From WTFY01 sp965203725 (GTDB lineage: Bacteria > Pseudomonadota > Gammaproteobacteria > UBA4575), in the NCBI GenBank assembly GCA_965203725.1, contig CBDBDH010000001.1:496001-560000 (forward strand): a stretch of 64,000 nucleotides of DNA, given 5' to 3'. Numbering within the stretch: the first letter of the stretch is position 1; each line of letters begins with the position of its first letter. Made by a program: the position numbers and the translations under genes. The notes beneath the pieces were generated by a model. It was not told the origin of the DNA, made no database searches, and saw only the letters and a list, made by a program, of their open reading frames with translations. Shown here piece by piece: positions 9,626 through 18,518 of this stretch.

Positions 9626-10386
9626 TCAACACGCAGGCCGCCAAGACCATCTACAAGTACGAGATGCTGCGTGCCTGGAACACGATCATGCAAAGCTTTG
9701 TCTCGCCGATCATCTCCACAGTGCTGTATTTCGTCGTGTTCGGCTCTGCCATCGGGTCCCGCATTGAAACCGTTGAGGGGGTTTCCTACGGGGCATTCAT
9801 CGTGCCGGGCCTGGTGATGCTTGCCCTGCTCACACAAAGTGTCGCAAATGCCTCGTTCGGCATCTATTTCCCGAGGTTCACCGGGACGATCTACGAGGTG
9901 CTCTCGGCCCCCATATCCATTGTGGAGATCCTGCTGGGCTATGTCGGAGCCGCCGCAACCAAGTCCTTCATCATCGGCATGATCATTCTCGCGACCTCCG
10001 GTTTTTTCGTCGACCTGAACATCAGCCATCCTTTCTGGATGCTCGGCTTTTTGATCCTGACCTGCATTTCCTTCAGCCTGCTCGGATTCATTATCGGGCT
10101 CTGGGCCGACAACTTCGAAAAGCTGCAGCTGATCCCGATGCTGGTGATCACACCCCTGGTATTCCTGGGAGGAAGCTTCTATACCATCGACATGCTGCCC
10201 CCCGCCTGGCAGACGGTCAGCCTGTTCAACCCGGTGGTCTACCTGGTCAGTGGTTTTCGCTGGAGTTTTTACGAAGTGGCCGATGTCGGTGTCGGAATCA
10301 GCCTGCTGATGGTCCTGCTGTTCACCGCCATCTGTCTGGCAATCATCTGGTGGATTTTCAAAACCGGCTATCGTCTGAAGCAGTGA
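9622..10386 (+). CDS. ABC-2 type exporter, permease subunit (YadH-like)
   Basis: This 254-aa integral membrane protein has about six hydrophobic segments and the ABC-2 signature near its centre and end (QLIPMLVITPLVFLGGSFY, and LFNPVVYLVSGFRW). It pairs with the ATPase at 8693-9625 to form a homodimeric exporter in the inner membrane. The nearest known relatives are YadH-type permeases, whose physiological substrate is not settled. The gene converges on dsbD with 155 bp between them, where I see no further gene and no clear terminator. Confidence 0.92.
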
Positions 10387-10541
10387 ACGATAAGGGCCTC
10401 GCCTAATTCATCGCGCCATATCGCAGGCGTGCATCCGGGCATTCCCTGAACGATGTACCAGAGCAGTTGAACCGGGCTTGAGGTGGAGTCTGGGTGTGTG
10501 CTGTCGCAGGTCAGGGGCGCGGCATGGTGGCCGGGCTGGCT

Positions 10542-12452
10542 TCAATTTCCCGTGTTAAGTGCCAGTGTTCCTGCATTTTTGAAGTGATCAATATGCGACG
10601 TGAACCGGGAGGCCCCCATGAACCCCACGATGCGGTAGTCCCTCATCTCCTGGCCGGTGTGGTCATAAAACAAGATGGCGGGTGGCCCAAACAGGCCCAG
10701 ATGCTGCAACAGTGCCCGGTCCTGTTCATCGTTATCAGTGACATCGGCCTGCAGCAGCATGAAGTCGTCCAGTGCCGCCTGCACACCTGAATTGCTGAAT
10801 GTGAAGGCCTCCATCTCCTTGCAGGAAATGCACCAGTCGGCATAAAAATCCAGCATCACGGGGCGACCCTGTTCCACGGCAAGTTGCACGGCCGTGTCCA
10901 GCTCTTCGATCCCCTTGATCTGCCGGAAGGCCAGGCTGTGTACCGGCTTCCCGCGGATGTTGGCGCCGTCCGTGACTGCATATTGGGCAAATATCCCCTG
11001 CAGGGGATGCAGCAGGCTGTGGCTGCCGCCTGCAGCACCAATGACCAGAATGCCTCCGTATACCAAAGCGATGAGCCCGAAGCCCTTCTGCAATCTGAGC
11101 CATCCGGAAGCTCCTTCCCGGACGGACTCCAGTGCGCCCATGTAAACCGAACAGGCGATGAGCAGGGCACCCGAAAGCAGCAGCACGATGGGGCCAGGGA
11201 CGATTCGCTGCAGCATCCAGATCGCCAGGGCAAGCAGAAACACGCCTGTCACCGCCTTGATTGCGACCATCCAGGCCCCGGCCTTCGGCAATATCTTGCC
11301 AGCGGACGTGCCCACCACCAGCAAGGGAATTCCCATCCCCATGCTCAGGGCAAAAAGGGCAAGACCCCCGATGGTGGCATCGCCAACATCGGCAATGTAG
11401 ATCAGCGCACCGATCAGGGGAGCATTCACACAGGGTCCTACGATCAGTGCAGACAGAAAACCCATCACCCCGGCACCGGTGTACGAGCCCTGGCGCTGGG
11501 AGGAACTGTAGGCGCTCAGTCTCGACTGGACGGCTTGCGGAATTTGCAACTCATACAGTCCGAACATGGACAGGGACAGCAACACCAGGATCCCCACGAA
11601 GGTGCTGATCACCCACGGGTTCTGAAACCAGACTTGTACGTTTTCTCCTGAAAGACCGACCACCACCCCGGCTGCGGTGTAGGTCAGCGCCATCGCCAGC
11701 ACGTAGGCCAGAGACAGACCGAAGGCCCGGTTGGTCGATACATTTTCCCCTTGACCCACGATGATGCTGGACAAGATCGGGATCATCGGGAACACGCAGG
11801 GTGTGAAGGCCAGTAACAGGCCCAGACCCAGGAAGCTGGCCATGATCCACCAGAGTTTTCCCGAGGCAAGCATGGCTGCAAAGCGGTCCTGCTCGGACTG
11901 AAAGCCAGAGCCCCCCGGGGTGCTCCCCGAACCCGGTCCTGTAGAGGTGGCTGCAGCACCGGACGGGTTGCCGGTCGGGTCCAGCGAAACATGGAGAATC
12001 TTGGTAATGGGTGGATAGCAAAGACCGGCCTTGGCGCACCCCTGGTAGGTGACCTCCAGATCGAGTGTCCTGATGTTGCCGGCAATCTGTTGGATCGGGA
12101 CGGGCGCCTCGAAATCGTGATCGATGGTCACCACGTTGCCGAAGAACTCGTCATGCATTTCTTTTCCGGCCGGCAGCTGCACAGCTCCCAGAACCACCTC
12201 GACCCCGTCCATGGGCTGAACTGCGATTTTGTCCTTGTACAGGTAGTGGCCTTCGACGACCCTCCAGTCCGTCAGGATGGTGTAAGCCTTCCCCTTGCGC
12301 GCTGTAACCTGAAAAGCCTCGTCGGGGTGAAGGAACTCGTCCTCGCCCATTCCCGTCACGAACGGTTCGAGCACGCCGGTTACGGACTCTGCATGGCTCG
12401 CAGAATGCCCGAATACGAGCAGTATCCAAAAAATGATACTGAGGCCTTTCAT
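10542..12452 (-). CDS. dsbD: Thiol:disulfide interchange protein DsbD
   Basis: DsbD (636 aa) moves electrons from cytoplasmic thioredoxin across the inner membrane to periplasmic thiol proteins. After a signal peptide (to about residue 21) comes the alpha domain with its cysteine pair in GCAKAGLCYPP. The eight-helix beta domain has TPCVFPMIPIL and VGPCVNAPLIGAL, and a gamma thioredoxin domain carries YADWCISCKEME. All six redox cysteines are present. It overlaps cutA by four bases. It also lies downstream of the sox genes on the same strand, which suggests it can reduce the tandem thioredoxin encoded at 13002-14072. Confidence 0.95.
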   Translation of the reverse strand: MKGLSIIFWILLVFGHSASHAESVTGVLEPFVTGMGEDEFLHPDEAFQVTARKGKAYTILTDWRVVEGHYLYKDKIAVQPMDGVEVVLGAVQLPAGKEMHDEFFGNVVTIDHDFEAPVPIQQIAGNIRTLDLEVTYQGCAKAGLCYPPITKILHVSLDPTGNPSGAAATSTGPGSGSTPGGSGFQSEQDRFAAMLASGKLWWIMASFLGLGLLLAFTPCVFPMIPILSSIIVGQGENVSTNRAFGLSLAYVLAMALTYTAAGVVVGLSGENVQVWFQNPWVISTFVGILVLLSLSMFGLYELQIPQAVQSRLSAYSSSQRQGSYTGAGVMGFLSALIVGPCVNAPLIGALIYIADVGDATIGGLALFALSMGMGIPLLVVGTSAGKILPKAGAWMVAIKAVTGVFLLALAIWMLQRIVPGPIVLLLSGALLIACSVYMGALESVREGASGWLRLQKGFGLIALVYGGILVIGAAGGSHSLLHPLQGIFAQYAVTDGANIRGKPVHSLAFRQIKGIEELDTAVQLAVEQGRPVMLDFYADWCISCKEMEAFTFSNSGVQAALDDFMLLQADVTDNDEQDRALLQHLGLFGPPAILFYDHTGQEMRDYRIVGFMGASRFTSHIDHFKNAGTLALNTGN

Positions 12453-12769
12453 ATGTTTACACTCTCGGTCACCCAGCCCAGATAGCGATCCAGGCCTTTA
12501 GTAATGGGAGTCGCGATAATCTCCGGAAGTTCATAAGGATGGTGGCTTTGTATGTAGGACTGCAGCTTCTCGTACCCGCTTTCAGTGGTTTTCATGAGCG
12601 CGATGCACTCCGTCTCCATGCACTGCTCACCTTGCCACATGTACACGGATCGTGCCTCAGGCAGGATATTCACGCAGGCTGCCAGCCGGCTCTGGACGAT
12701 CTCTTTCGCCAGACGTGTCGCAATGTCCAGATCCGGGAAAGTCGTCAGTACCAATACATGTGGACTCAT
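12449..12769 (-). CDS. cutA: Divalent-cation tolerance protein CutA
   Basis: This 106-aa protein has CutA1 motifs: LTTFPDLDIATRLAKEIV, RLAACVNILP, SVYMWQGE, and the C-terminal HPYELPEIIATPITKG. CutA1 forms a trimer linked to copper tolerance, though its molecular role is poorly defined. It heads the cutA-dsbD pair (ATGA overlap), the same order as in E. coli, where this pair neighbours groESL. In this window the sox genes lie between the pair and fxsA-groESL. Confidence 0.95.
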   Translation of the reverse strand: MSPHVLVLTTFPDLDIATRLAKEIVQSRLAACVNILPEARSVYMWQGEQCMETECIALMKTTESGYEKLQSYIQSHHPYELPEIIATPITKGLDRYLGWVTESVNI

Positions 12770-13001
12770 GTGCGCAACCCTTGTAAAAGCGGAGTTTCAC
12801 GGCAAACCCGAAGGGGCAGATGGCCTTCAGGCAGCTGCCAGCGTCCCAAGTGATTTGGGGCCATGGCCTGCAAAATACACAAGCACAATTATACGAGTTT
12901 CTGAACCGGAAGGCCCGGTTTCTGAATTCACTCTGGATTTGACTGTCGACAACTGGCCTGCTTGATGAGCCAGTGCCATGATGAGTCGCGTTCTCAAATA
13001 A
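12770..13001 (-). promoter_or_regulatory. Leader region of cutA-dsbD
   Basis: This 232-bp gap separates the tandem-thioredoxin gene from cutA. On the minus strand a TATAAT lies at about 12894-12889, but no good -35 was found upstream of it. A small inverted repeat (AACCGG...CCGGTT, about 12903-12919) lies next to it and lacks the T-run of an intrinsic terminator. Read-through from the sox genes into cutA-dsbD is therefore possible. Confidence 0.35.
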
Positions 13002-14072
13002 TTACTGCATAAGCTGGATCACCACGCCTTCGGACTCCAACTTGTCGGCCCTGTCGTGGAGAAAAGGCTGAAACCCCGGGTAGGTCCTGTAGCTTCCTGT
13101 CAGCACGTAGTCAAAAGCCGTCTGCAGGTGGAACGCTTTCATGTACCCGTCCACACGAAAGACCTCGTTGCCGCTTCTGTCGAAGAACAATATCGTGGGG
13201 ATGAACTGCACCTTTTTTTCTCGAACCCAGTCCTTGGATACATGGGTTCCTCCTGCCGGGGAAACGATTTCTTCTTCGCTATGTATATCGATCACCGCCA
13301 ATGAGAATTTCTCCAGGAACTTCTTGGTCTCATCTCTTTGCAAGATGTCTCCATGCAACTCGTCGCAGTATGGACAGTTGGCCTCTTCAAAAAAGACAGC
13401 GACAGGCTTGGCTTCGGTCGCGATGGTTTTTTGCAGATCGAAGGGCGCGGTCTTGAATCTTCCGGCTAATGAACCCGTATCGAGTTGCCCGGGCTTGTCC
13501 TTGCTGCGGTAATCCGCAAGATAATCCAAGAACTTTACCCGGGTTTCCATCTTCTCCGCCAGGTAACTGAGCATGGCTGAAAATTTCTCCAGGTTGTAAT
13601 AACCGTTCATTCGGAAAATGATTTTGCTGTTCTCATTGTAGACAAGCATGGTGGGGGTGAAGTTAACCCGCAGCTTTTTTGCAAACTCCTTCTCGCTCAA
13701 AACCTCGCCGTCGGTATCTGTCACATCCACTGAACCGAAGATGTCGATAGCAACGATCTCAAAGTTTTTCTGAGCATATTCGGATACCTCTGCCTGTCCC
13801 AGATTATGCTCGATGAGCTTTTTGCAATACGGACACCCGGCCTGGTAGAAATATACGATCAGTCGCTTGCCTTGTGCCTGCGCCTCTTGAATATCCTCGG
13901 ATAGATCAAGAAACGAATGTTTGAACCAGTCAGGATGGAAGGTGGGTGCAGGGAACGTCACATGTTCCGCACCTGCATGGAGATCAGCTGGCGCTTGCTT
14001 TTCCGCGCACACATTGCCAGTAGCGGCCACTAGCACCAACAAGACAAATCCGAGAAACTGGTTGAACGACAT
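13002..14072 (-). CDS. Periplasmic tandem thioredoxin-fold protein (SoxW-like)
   Basis: This is a 356-aa secreted protein (signal peptide to about residue 23) made of two thioredoxin-like domains in tandem. The first has C80-P-Y-C83 followed by the cis-proline region FTPTMLVY. The second has C233-P-Y-C236 followed by FIPTILFF. Each half resembles SoxW/thioredoxin_2 proteins, which reduce mixed disulfides on the SoxY carrier. It is the last gene of the sox run, 12 bp after the glcG-like gene, and cutA-dsbD follows on the same strand. Both active sites are CPYC, as in glutaredoxins and some DsbC-like proteins. The Sox role is inferred from location. Confidence 0.75.
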   Translation of the reverse strand: MSFNQFLGFVLLVLVAATGNVCAEKQAPADLHAGAEHVTFPAPTFHPDWFKHSFLDLSEDIQEAQAQGKRLIVYFYQAGCPYCKKLIEHNLGQAEVSEYAQKNFEIVAIDIFGSVDVTDTDGEVLSEKEFAKKLRVNFTPTMLVYNENSKIIFRMNGYYNLEKFSAMLSYLAEKMETRVKFLDYLADYRSKDKPGQLDTGSLAGRFKTAPFDLQKTIATEAKPVAVFFEEANCPYCDELHGDILQRDETKKFLEKFSLAVIDIHSEEEIVSPAGGTHVSKDWVREKKVQFIPTILFFDRSGNEVFRVDGYMKAFHLQTAFDYVLTGSYRTYPGFQPFLHDRADKLESEGVVIQLMQ

Positions 14073-14084
14073 GTGGCTACGTCC

Positions 14085-14573
14085 CTAATCACCGAACTCG
14101 ATATCTTCTCGTATTGCATCGATACCGGCCTGGGCACAGACTTCATCATCCTTCGAGGTGGCTCCTGAAACTCCGACACCCCCATACAGGTAGCCGCCCA
14201 GATTGATGGGCAGGCCCCCTTGAACCGTGATCAGCCGATCTGCGAAGTTCAGGGTTCTTCGATCCGCCAGTTGTGCGGTGGGCACGCGGGTGCTGGCTGA
14301 GGTATAGGCCTTTTTCTGGCTGATATCGATCGTGTGGGGTCCCGACAACGGGTTTCGGAGAAACGCGACCAAATCACCATTGCGCCCGACGACGGCGACG
14401 CCGACCTGATAACCCATCTCATCACAGGCTTGCACGGCTGCAGCAGCCACCCGCTGCGCCATGTGCAGGCTCAGTACCTTGGTCTCGAGAACCTGCTTTT
14501 CATCTGCCTGCAGACCAGCGACCGACAGGAAAGCGAGGCAAATTACCCAAAAAGATGTAAACCGAACATCCAT
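14085..14573 (-). CDS. GlcG/HbpS-family secreted protein in the sox operon
   Basis: This 162-aa protein has a signal peptide (MDVRFTSFWVICLAFLSVAG) followed by a GlcG/HbpS (DUF336) domain. The family motifs AAAVQACDEMGYQVGVAVV, KKAYTSAS and GGLPINLGGYLYGGVGVSG are clear. Members bind haem or cobalamin, or are of unknown function. ATG 14573 was chosen because AAGGAA lies just upstream and it opens a clean signal peptide; the open frame extends to 14654. GlcG-like genes recur in sox clusters, which suggests a role near the periplasmic Sox haem proteins, but none is proven here. Confidence 0.8.
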   Translation of the reverse strand: MDVRFTSFWVICLAFLSVAGLQADEKQVLETKVLSLHMAQRVAAAAVQACDEMGYQVGVAVVGRNGDLVAFLRNPLSGPHTIDISQKKAYTSASTRVPTAQLADRRTLNFADRLITVQGGLPINLGGYLYGGVGVSGATSKDDEVCAQAGIDAIREDIEFGD

Positions 14574-14653
14574 CCTGTGTTCCTTACGGGTTTCATTCGT
14601 ACTGCTTTCATTATAGGGCATTGGAATCCCTGTATTGACCGGCACAGACCGCA

Positions 14654-16420
14654 CTAGACGCCGTAATCACTGATGCCTGGGTTGTCTCCCAGATTTTTCA
14701 GTTTGGGCGTGTTCAGCCTGGATACCCTGATGCTCTTGTGTTCACGTATATATTGAGCGACAACATCCCACACGGGAGGACCGGGAGATTTTGACCCTAC
14801 CGTCGCCCATCCGGCCACCTTGTAGGCTTTGTTCGCCTCAACTTTTTCTCCGCCGTCCAGGGTCATCTCTGAAATCCTGTTTCCGATTGAGGCGGTCGGG
14901 TCACACACATAGTTCATGCCGGCCAGGCGGACCATATCCCCTCCCTGCTGATAGTACGGGTCCGGATTGAACAGGTTGTCGCACACATCTTCAAGTATGA
15001 GCTTGATGGCTTCACCACTCATGTCGGTAGCATAGGTCTCGGGATACGTCATGCAGGTTTGTGCCAGCACATGCTCCATCGTGATGTCGTCACCTGGCAG
15101 CACGGACACTCCCCATCTGAAACCGGGCGACAATGATATCTGGGTGTCCAGCTGTTCAACCAGGGCATCGCAAATCACCTGGTCAAACGATCCATTGAAG
15201 TTCCCCCGCCGGTACAGCAGGGAATCCGCAACTCCCAGCTTTTCCTCCAATTCCCCGAGATAGGGCTGTCTGACTTTTTCGATATAGGCAAGCATCTCGG
15301 GATCGGCTTCCAGCAGGTTGGAAAATACCGGCAGCAGGTTGTAGCTGTAACCGGACACCTTGTTGTTTTTGATTTCGAGATCCATGACACCGAGAAACTT
15401 GCCGTTCGACCCTGCGTTGGTCACCAAAGTCACACCGCTCGCATTCTTCACCTCGATGGCCCGAGGCACTCCGTCATGCGTGTGGCCTCCAAGGATCGCG
15501 GTCAGTCCCGTCACACGGCTGGCCATCTTCAGGTCAACGTCCATCCCGTTATGGGAAATCAGTACAACGGCGGCCGGTCTTTCCTTCTCACGTACGGTGT
15601 CAATTACCTGCTGCATCTCGTCATCGCGAATGCCGAATGACCAGTAGGGAATAAACCGTTGAGGATTGGCGATGGGGGTATAAGGGAAGGCCTGTCCGAT
15701 GACGGCAATGCGCATGCCGCCAAGTTCCTTGATCGTATAGGGCTTGAATATGTGTCCGGTATTTTCATCATAGGCAGGCTGGTCCTCGAAAAAACCGTCT
15801 TCGGTCAGCTTGACATTTTGTGCGACGAACTCACCGTGGAAATTTCGGATGTTGTCCATCACTTCCGCATCGTGATAAGTGAACTCCCAGTGGCCCGTCA
15901 TCACGTCAACGCCCAGAAGGTTGCATGCGCCGACCATGTCCCTGCCACGGGTCCAGTAGGCCGTACCTGACCCCTGCCAGGTGTCGCCCCCATCCAGCAA
16001 CAGGGTGCTCTCTTCGCCAAACTCGTGCCTCAGTTTTTTTACAAGCGTGGATAGATGCGCAAAGCCTCCCGCCTTTCCGTATTTCCTGGCGGCATCAACA
16101 AAGTCAAGAAAGGTGAAAGCATGTGCAGCCATGCCGTTTTCCGCACCCAGTCCAAACCGGTCCAGCAGGCGGGTGCCCACGAGATGAGGGGCTTTTCCGT
16201 AGGCTTCGCCTATACCGATGTTGACGCTGGGTTCGCGGAAATAAACGGGCAGGAGCTGGGCGTGGCAATCCGTAATGTGAAGGAGTCTCACATTGCCCCT
16301 TTTGGGAACCTCGTATACCCCGGCGTGCTTGGCGGCTTTCAGGCCCTGGGATACGGGCAATATCCCTGCCGCCGCCGCGGCGTTCAGTAATGACAGGAAT
16401 TGACGGCGCGTTAAGTGCAC
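14654..16420 (-). CDS. soxB: Thiosulfohydrolase SoxB
   Basis: SoxB (588 aa) hydrolyses the terminal sulfone from SoxY-bound S-sulfocysteine and releases sulfate. The twin-arginine signal MHLTRRQFLSLLN implies folded export. The dimanganese 5'-nucleotidase-type phosphoesterase motifs are present: HITDCHAQLLP, LDGGDTWQGSG, TGHWEFTY, ISHNGMD and LGGHTHDG. The C-terminal 5'-nucleotidase domain is also intact. The start is GTG 16420, and no better ATG exists nearby. It lies 30 bp after soxK and is the best marker that this is a thiosulfate-oxidising operon. Confidence 0.97.
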   Translation of the reverse strand: MHLTRRQFLSLLNAAAAAGILPVSQGLKAAKHAGVYEVPKRGNVRLLHITDCHAQLLPVYFREPSVNIGIGEAYGKAPHLVGTRLLDRFGLGAENGMAAHAFTFLDFVDAARKYGKAGGFAHLSTLVKKLRHEFGEESTLLLDGGDTWQGSGTAYWTRGRDMVGACNLLGVDVMTGHWEFTYHDAEVMDNIRNFHGEFVAQNVKLTEDGFFEDQPAYDENTGHIFKPYTIKELGGMRIAVIGQAFPYTPIANPQRFIPYWSFGIRDDEMQQVIDTVREKERPAAVVLISHNGMDVDLKMASRVTGLTAILGGHTHDGVPRAIEVKNASGVTLVTNAGSNGKFLGVMDLEIKNNKVSGYSYNLLPVFSNLLEADPEMLAYIEKVRQPYLGELEEKLGVADSLLYRRGNFNGSFDQVICDALVEQLDTQISLSPGFRWGVSVLPGDDITMEHVLAQTCMTYPETYATDMSGEAIKLILEDVCDNLFNPDPYYQQGGDMVRLAGMNYVCDPTASIGNRISEMTLDGGEKVEANKAYKVAGWATVGSKSPGPPVWDVVAQYIREHKSIRVSRLNTPKLKNLGDNPGISDYGV

Positions 16421-16450
16421 TGCTTGGTTGCCGACCGGACCCGGACAAGC

Positions 16451-16783
16451 TTACTGCAAGTAGGATGGATGCCCCGCTTTTCCTTTTTGCGAAACGGCCT
16501 GCTCGTATCCGAGTTCGCACTGCAATTTGGCTTTCTGCGCGAGCTTGTTTGCTTTCCCGAAATCTCCGTCAGCCGCGGCTTGCTCCGCCTCTTTTATGAA
16601 CTTCCCGACATCGCGCCATTCGCCCCCTACGGAACTGGCCTTTTTCTGTGCAGCCTTGGCCTCGCTCAGCAAGGCTGCAAATTCGGCATTACCTGCAGCG
16701 GATGCGTCAGCGAACAAGCCGGTGGACAACAGCATGCCCGCAGTGACAATCGAAATTAAAACGTATTTGAGCAGTACTCCCAT
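16451..16783 (-). CDS. soxK: SoxXA-binding protein SoxK
   Basis: This is a small secreted protein (110 aa). A signal peptide (MGVLLKYVLISIVTAGM) is followed by a helical repeat region with SSVGGEWRDVGKFIKEAEQA and AKLQCELGYEQAV, the signature of SoxXA-binding proteins (SoxK/SAXB). SoxK enhances SoxXA activity by joining the SoxA and SoxX cytochromes in organisms with monoheme SoxA. Its position right after soxA, together with the single haem of this SoxA, fits. ATG 16783 is the start just before the signal peptide. Confidence 0.88.
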   Translation of the reverse strand: MGVLLKYVLISIVTAGMLLSTGLFADASAAGNAEFAALLSEAKAAQKKASSVGGEWRDVGKFIKEAEQAAADGDFGKANKLAQKAKLQCELGYEQAVSQKGKAGHPSYLQ

Positions 16784-16836
16784 GGCCTGGTTCTCCCGAA
16801 TAGATCTACTGACTGGACACAAGGTTCACAAGCCCG

Positions 16837-17673
16837 TCATTTCCGTGAAGAGGGGCCATTCAATACGAACCCGTTGCTCATATGGGTGTGAAAGTATTCC
16901 AGGTTGCGGTATTCCTCACCCTGGGCGGCGAAGGGTTTAGCACGGACCTGCTTGTTACAGCCGATATAGCGGAAGTGCAGTGTTCCGGCAGCCCCCCACC
17001 GAGAACGATATACCGGCCAGCCCGTGGTCTGTCCCACGGCCGTACTCAAGACATCCGAACGCAAATTCATGCCGGCACTGCCGAAGTGACAGTGATCACA
17101 GGAAAAATTCAATTGCCCCCTGCGCGTGAAGTAGAACTCCTTGCCTTTTTCGTAGGCTTCCAGTGCGCGCGGATCATCTGCGGGTATTACTACATTGGTC
17201 ACCTGCCCGCGGCTCTCAAAGGCCATGTAGGACAAAATGTCATTGATGGGTCCCTTCTTGTACTTCAGGGGCTTCTCCCCATTGGCTTCCCGGCATTGGT
17301 TGATCGCCAGCGCCAATGTAATCACCTTGCCCTGCTCCTTGCTCCATTGCGGGTACAGGTGATTGGAACCCGGTCCGTTCGGGAAGCAGTCGGCATAGGA
17401 TTTTCCGTTCGCAAACTCCGTATTCCACATGGATTCGCCACGTTCGATGAACGGCTCATAAGGCGGAAATTCTTCAATCGCCTCCCAGTTTTCGCGCATC
17501 TGGGCACTGAGGGCATAGACACCATTCGCGAATTCCTGAAAATCGATATTTGGGAAGCGTTTTTTGAAGTAATCCTGGTATAGCCTGACATCGTCCTCAG
17601 GGCTTGCTGACAACGTTTGCACGAGGAATGAACCCACCAGCACCACGATGATTGCGATCAATGCATTTTTCAT
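16837..17673 (-). CDS. soxA: Sulfur oxidation c-type cytochrome SoxA (monoheme type)
   Basis: SoxA (278 aa, signal peptide to about residue 23) is the catalytic subunit of SoxXA, which oxidatively attaches thiosulfate to SoxY. The active-site haem motif is C192-D-H-C195-H196, and the conserved cysteine ligand is C239 in YIGCNKQVRAKP. The N-terminal haem of diheme SoxA is missing: no CxxCH occurs there. Single cysteines C96 (YADCFPNG) and C127 (INQCREANG) remain and may form a disulfide. Monoheme SoxA is the type found with SoxK, which is encoded next. Confidence 0.95.
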   Translation of the reverse strand: MKNALIAIIVVLVGSFLVQTLSASPEDDVRLYQDYFKKRFPNIDFQEFANGVYALSAQMRENWEAIEEFPPYEPFIERGESMWNTEFANGKSYADCFPNGPGSNHLYPQWSKEQGKVITLALAINQCREANGEKPLKYKKGPINDILSYMAFESRGQVTNVVIPADDPRALEAYEKGKEFYFTRRGQLNFSCDHCHFGSAGMNLRSDVLSTAVGQTTGWPVYRSRWGAAGTLHFRYIGCNKQVRAKPFAAQGEEYRNLEYFHTHMSNGFVLNGPSSRK

Positions 17674-17689
17674 CTTACCCCCAGAACCA

Positions 17690-18004
17690 TCACTTGATTA
17701 CGGCCTCTTTCGAATCAGCATTGCCCATATTGTCGACCCAGCTGATCCTGACAGTGTCTCCTGAAGCCGCCCCTTTGAACTTGAATGCGAAGTACGGATT
17801 CTTTGCCACGCCCGCCCCGGTGTTTGCATGGAAAACCACTTTGCCGTGCGCCTCGGCTTTGACTTCCTGTATGAAGTGAGCCGGGACGAGCTTGTTGGTC
17901 TTGCTGTCTTTGCGCGTCCCGGTTTCCATGGGGTGCGTGACGAGCACCTGCACCGTGACAGTATCGCCCGTGCTCTTGGCGCGAATCCTGATCGTTTCTC
18001 CCAT
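17690..18004 (-). CDS. soxZ: Sulfur carrier subunit SoxZ
   Basis: SoxZ (104 aa) is the partner of SoxY in the SoxYZ sulfur-carrier complex of the periplasm. It is recognised by its start MGETIRIRAK, HPMETGTRKD, the motif HFIQEVKAEAHGK and the C-terminal WVDNMGN. It has no signal peptide, as usual, since it is co-exported with Tat-dependent SoxY. It is packed 24 bp after soxY and 16 bp before soxA. Confidence 0.96.
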   Translation of the reverse strand: MGETIRIRAKSTGDTVTVQVLVTHPMETGTRKDSKTNKLVPAHFIQEVKAEAHGKVVFHANTGAGVAKNPYFAFKFKGAASGDTVRISWVDNMGNADSKEAVIK

Positions 18005-18028
18005 ATCAATTCACCTTTAGTCTATGTG

Positions 18029-18478
18029 TTAACCGCCACAGCCGCCGATGGTCACCTTGACTTCCTTCGAGCCCTTGTACAGCTGGTTACCCGATTTCAC
18101 CAAAGCGACCACATGGGACGTTTTTGCCATCTTGATGCGCACCGACACATACGGCTCACTGTCGGTCAGGTCAAAACTCGCGACCAGTGGCTGAGGATTA
18201 TCCGGCACGATAATGGAAATGGATTCCGTATTGGCAATCTTGCTGGTCACAGAGATGGGCACGACGGCACCATTCTCGGCGATTTCAGGCGCCTTGATCA
18301 CGATATCCCCTGCCGCCGATTCGGTCGTACCCAGCAGCGCATTCAGCGCATCGTCCATGGATTTTGCCTTGAAGGCCTTTTCCGGCCAGGCAGCCAGTAA
18401 AAGTTTCGGCAAGCCCGCCAGGGTCACCAAACCGCCAACAACTGCATTCTTGATCACTGCTCTTCGTGTAATGCTCAT
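18029..18478 (-). CDS. soxY: Thiosulfate oxidation carrier protein SoxY
   Basis: SoxY (149 aa) carries sulfur intermediates on a single cysteine in the swinging C-terminal arm, seen here as the terminal GGCGG (Cys 147). The N-terminus is a twin-arginine signal (MSITRRAVIKNAVVGGLV). The middle contains an immunoglobulin-like fold with VPISVTSKIANTESI. ATG 18478 has GAGGT upstream and directly precedes the Tat motif; the open frame upstream of it is not conserved. It is the second gene of the operon, 40 bp after soxX. Confidence 0.96.
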   Translation of the reverse strand: MSITRRAVIKNAVVGGLVTLAGLPKLLLAAWPEKAFKAKSMDDALNALLGTTESAAGDIVIKAPEIAENGAVVPISVTSKIANTESISIIVPDNPQPLVASFDLTDSEPYVSVRIKMAKTSHVVALVKSGNQLYKGSKEVKVTIGGCGG

Positions 18479-18518
18479 GGTTACGACCTCATGAAATCTC
18501 AAAATAGGGTGTGTGGGG

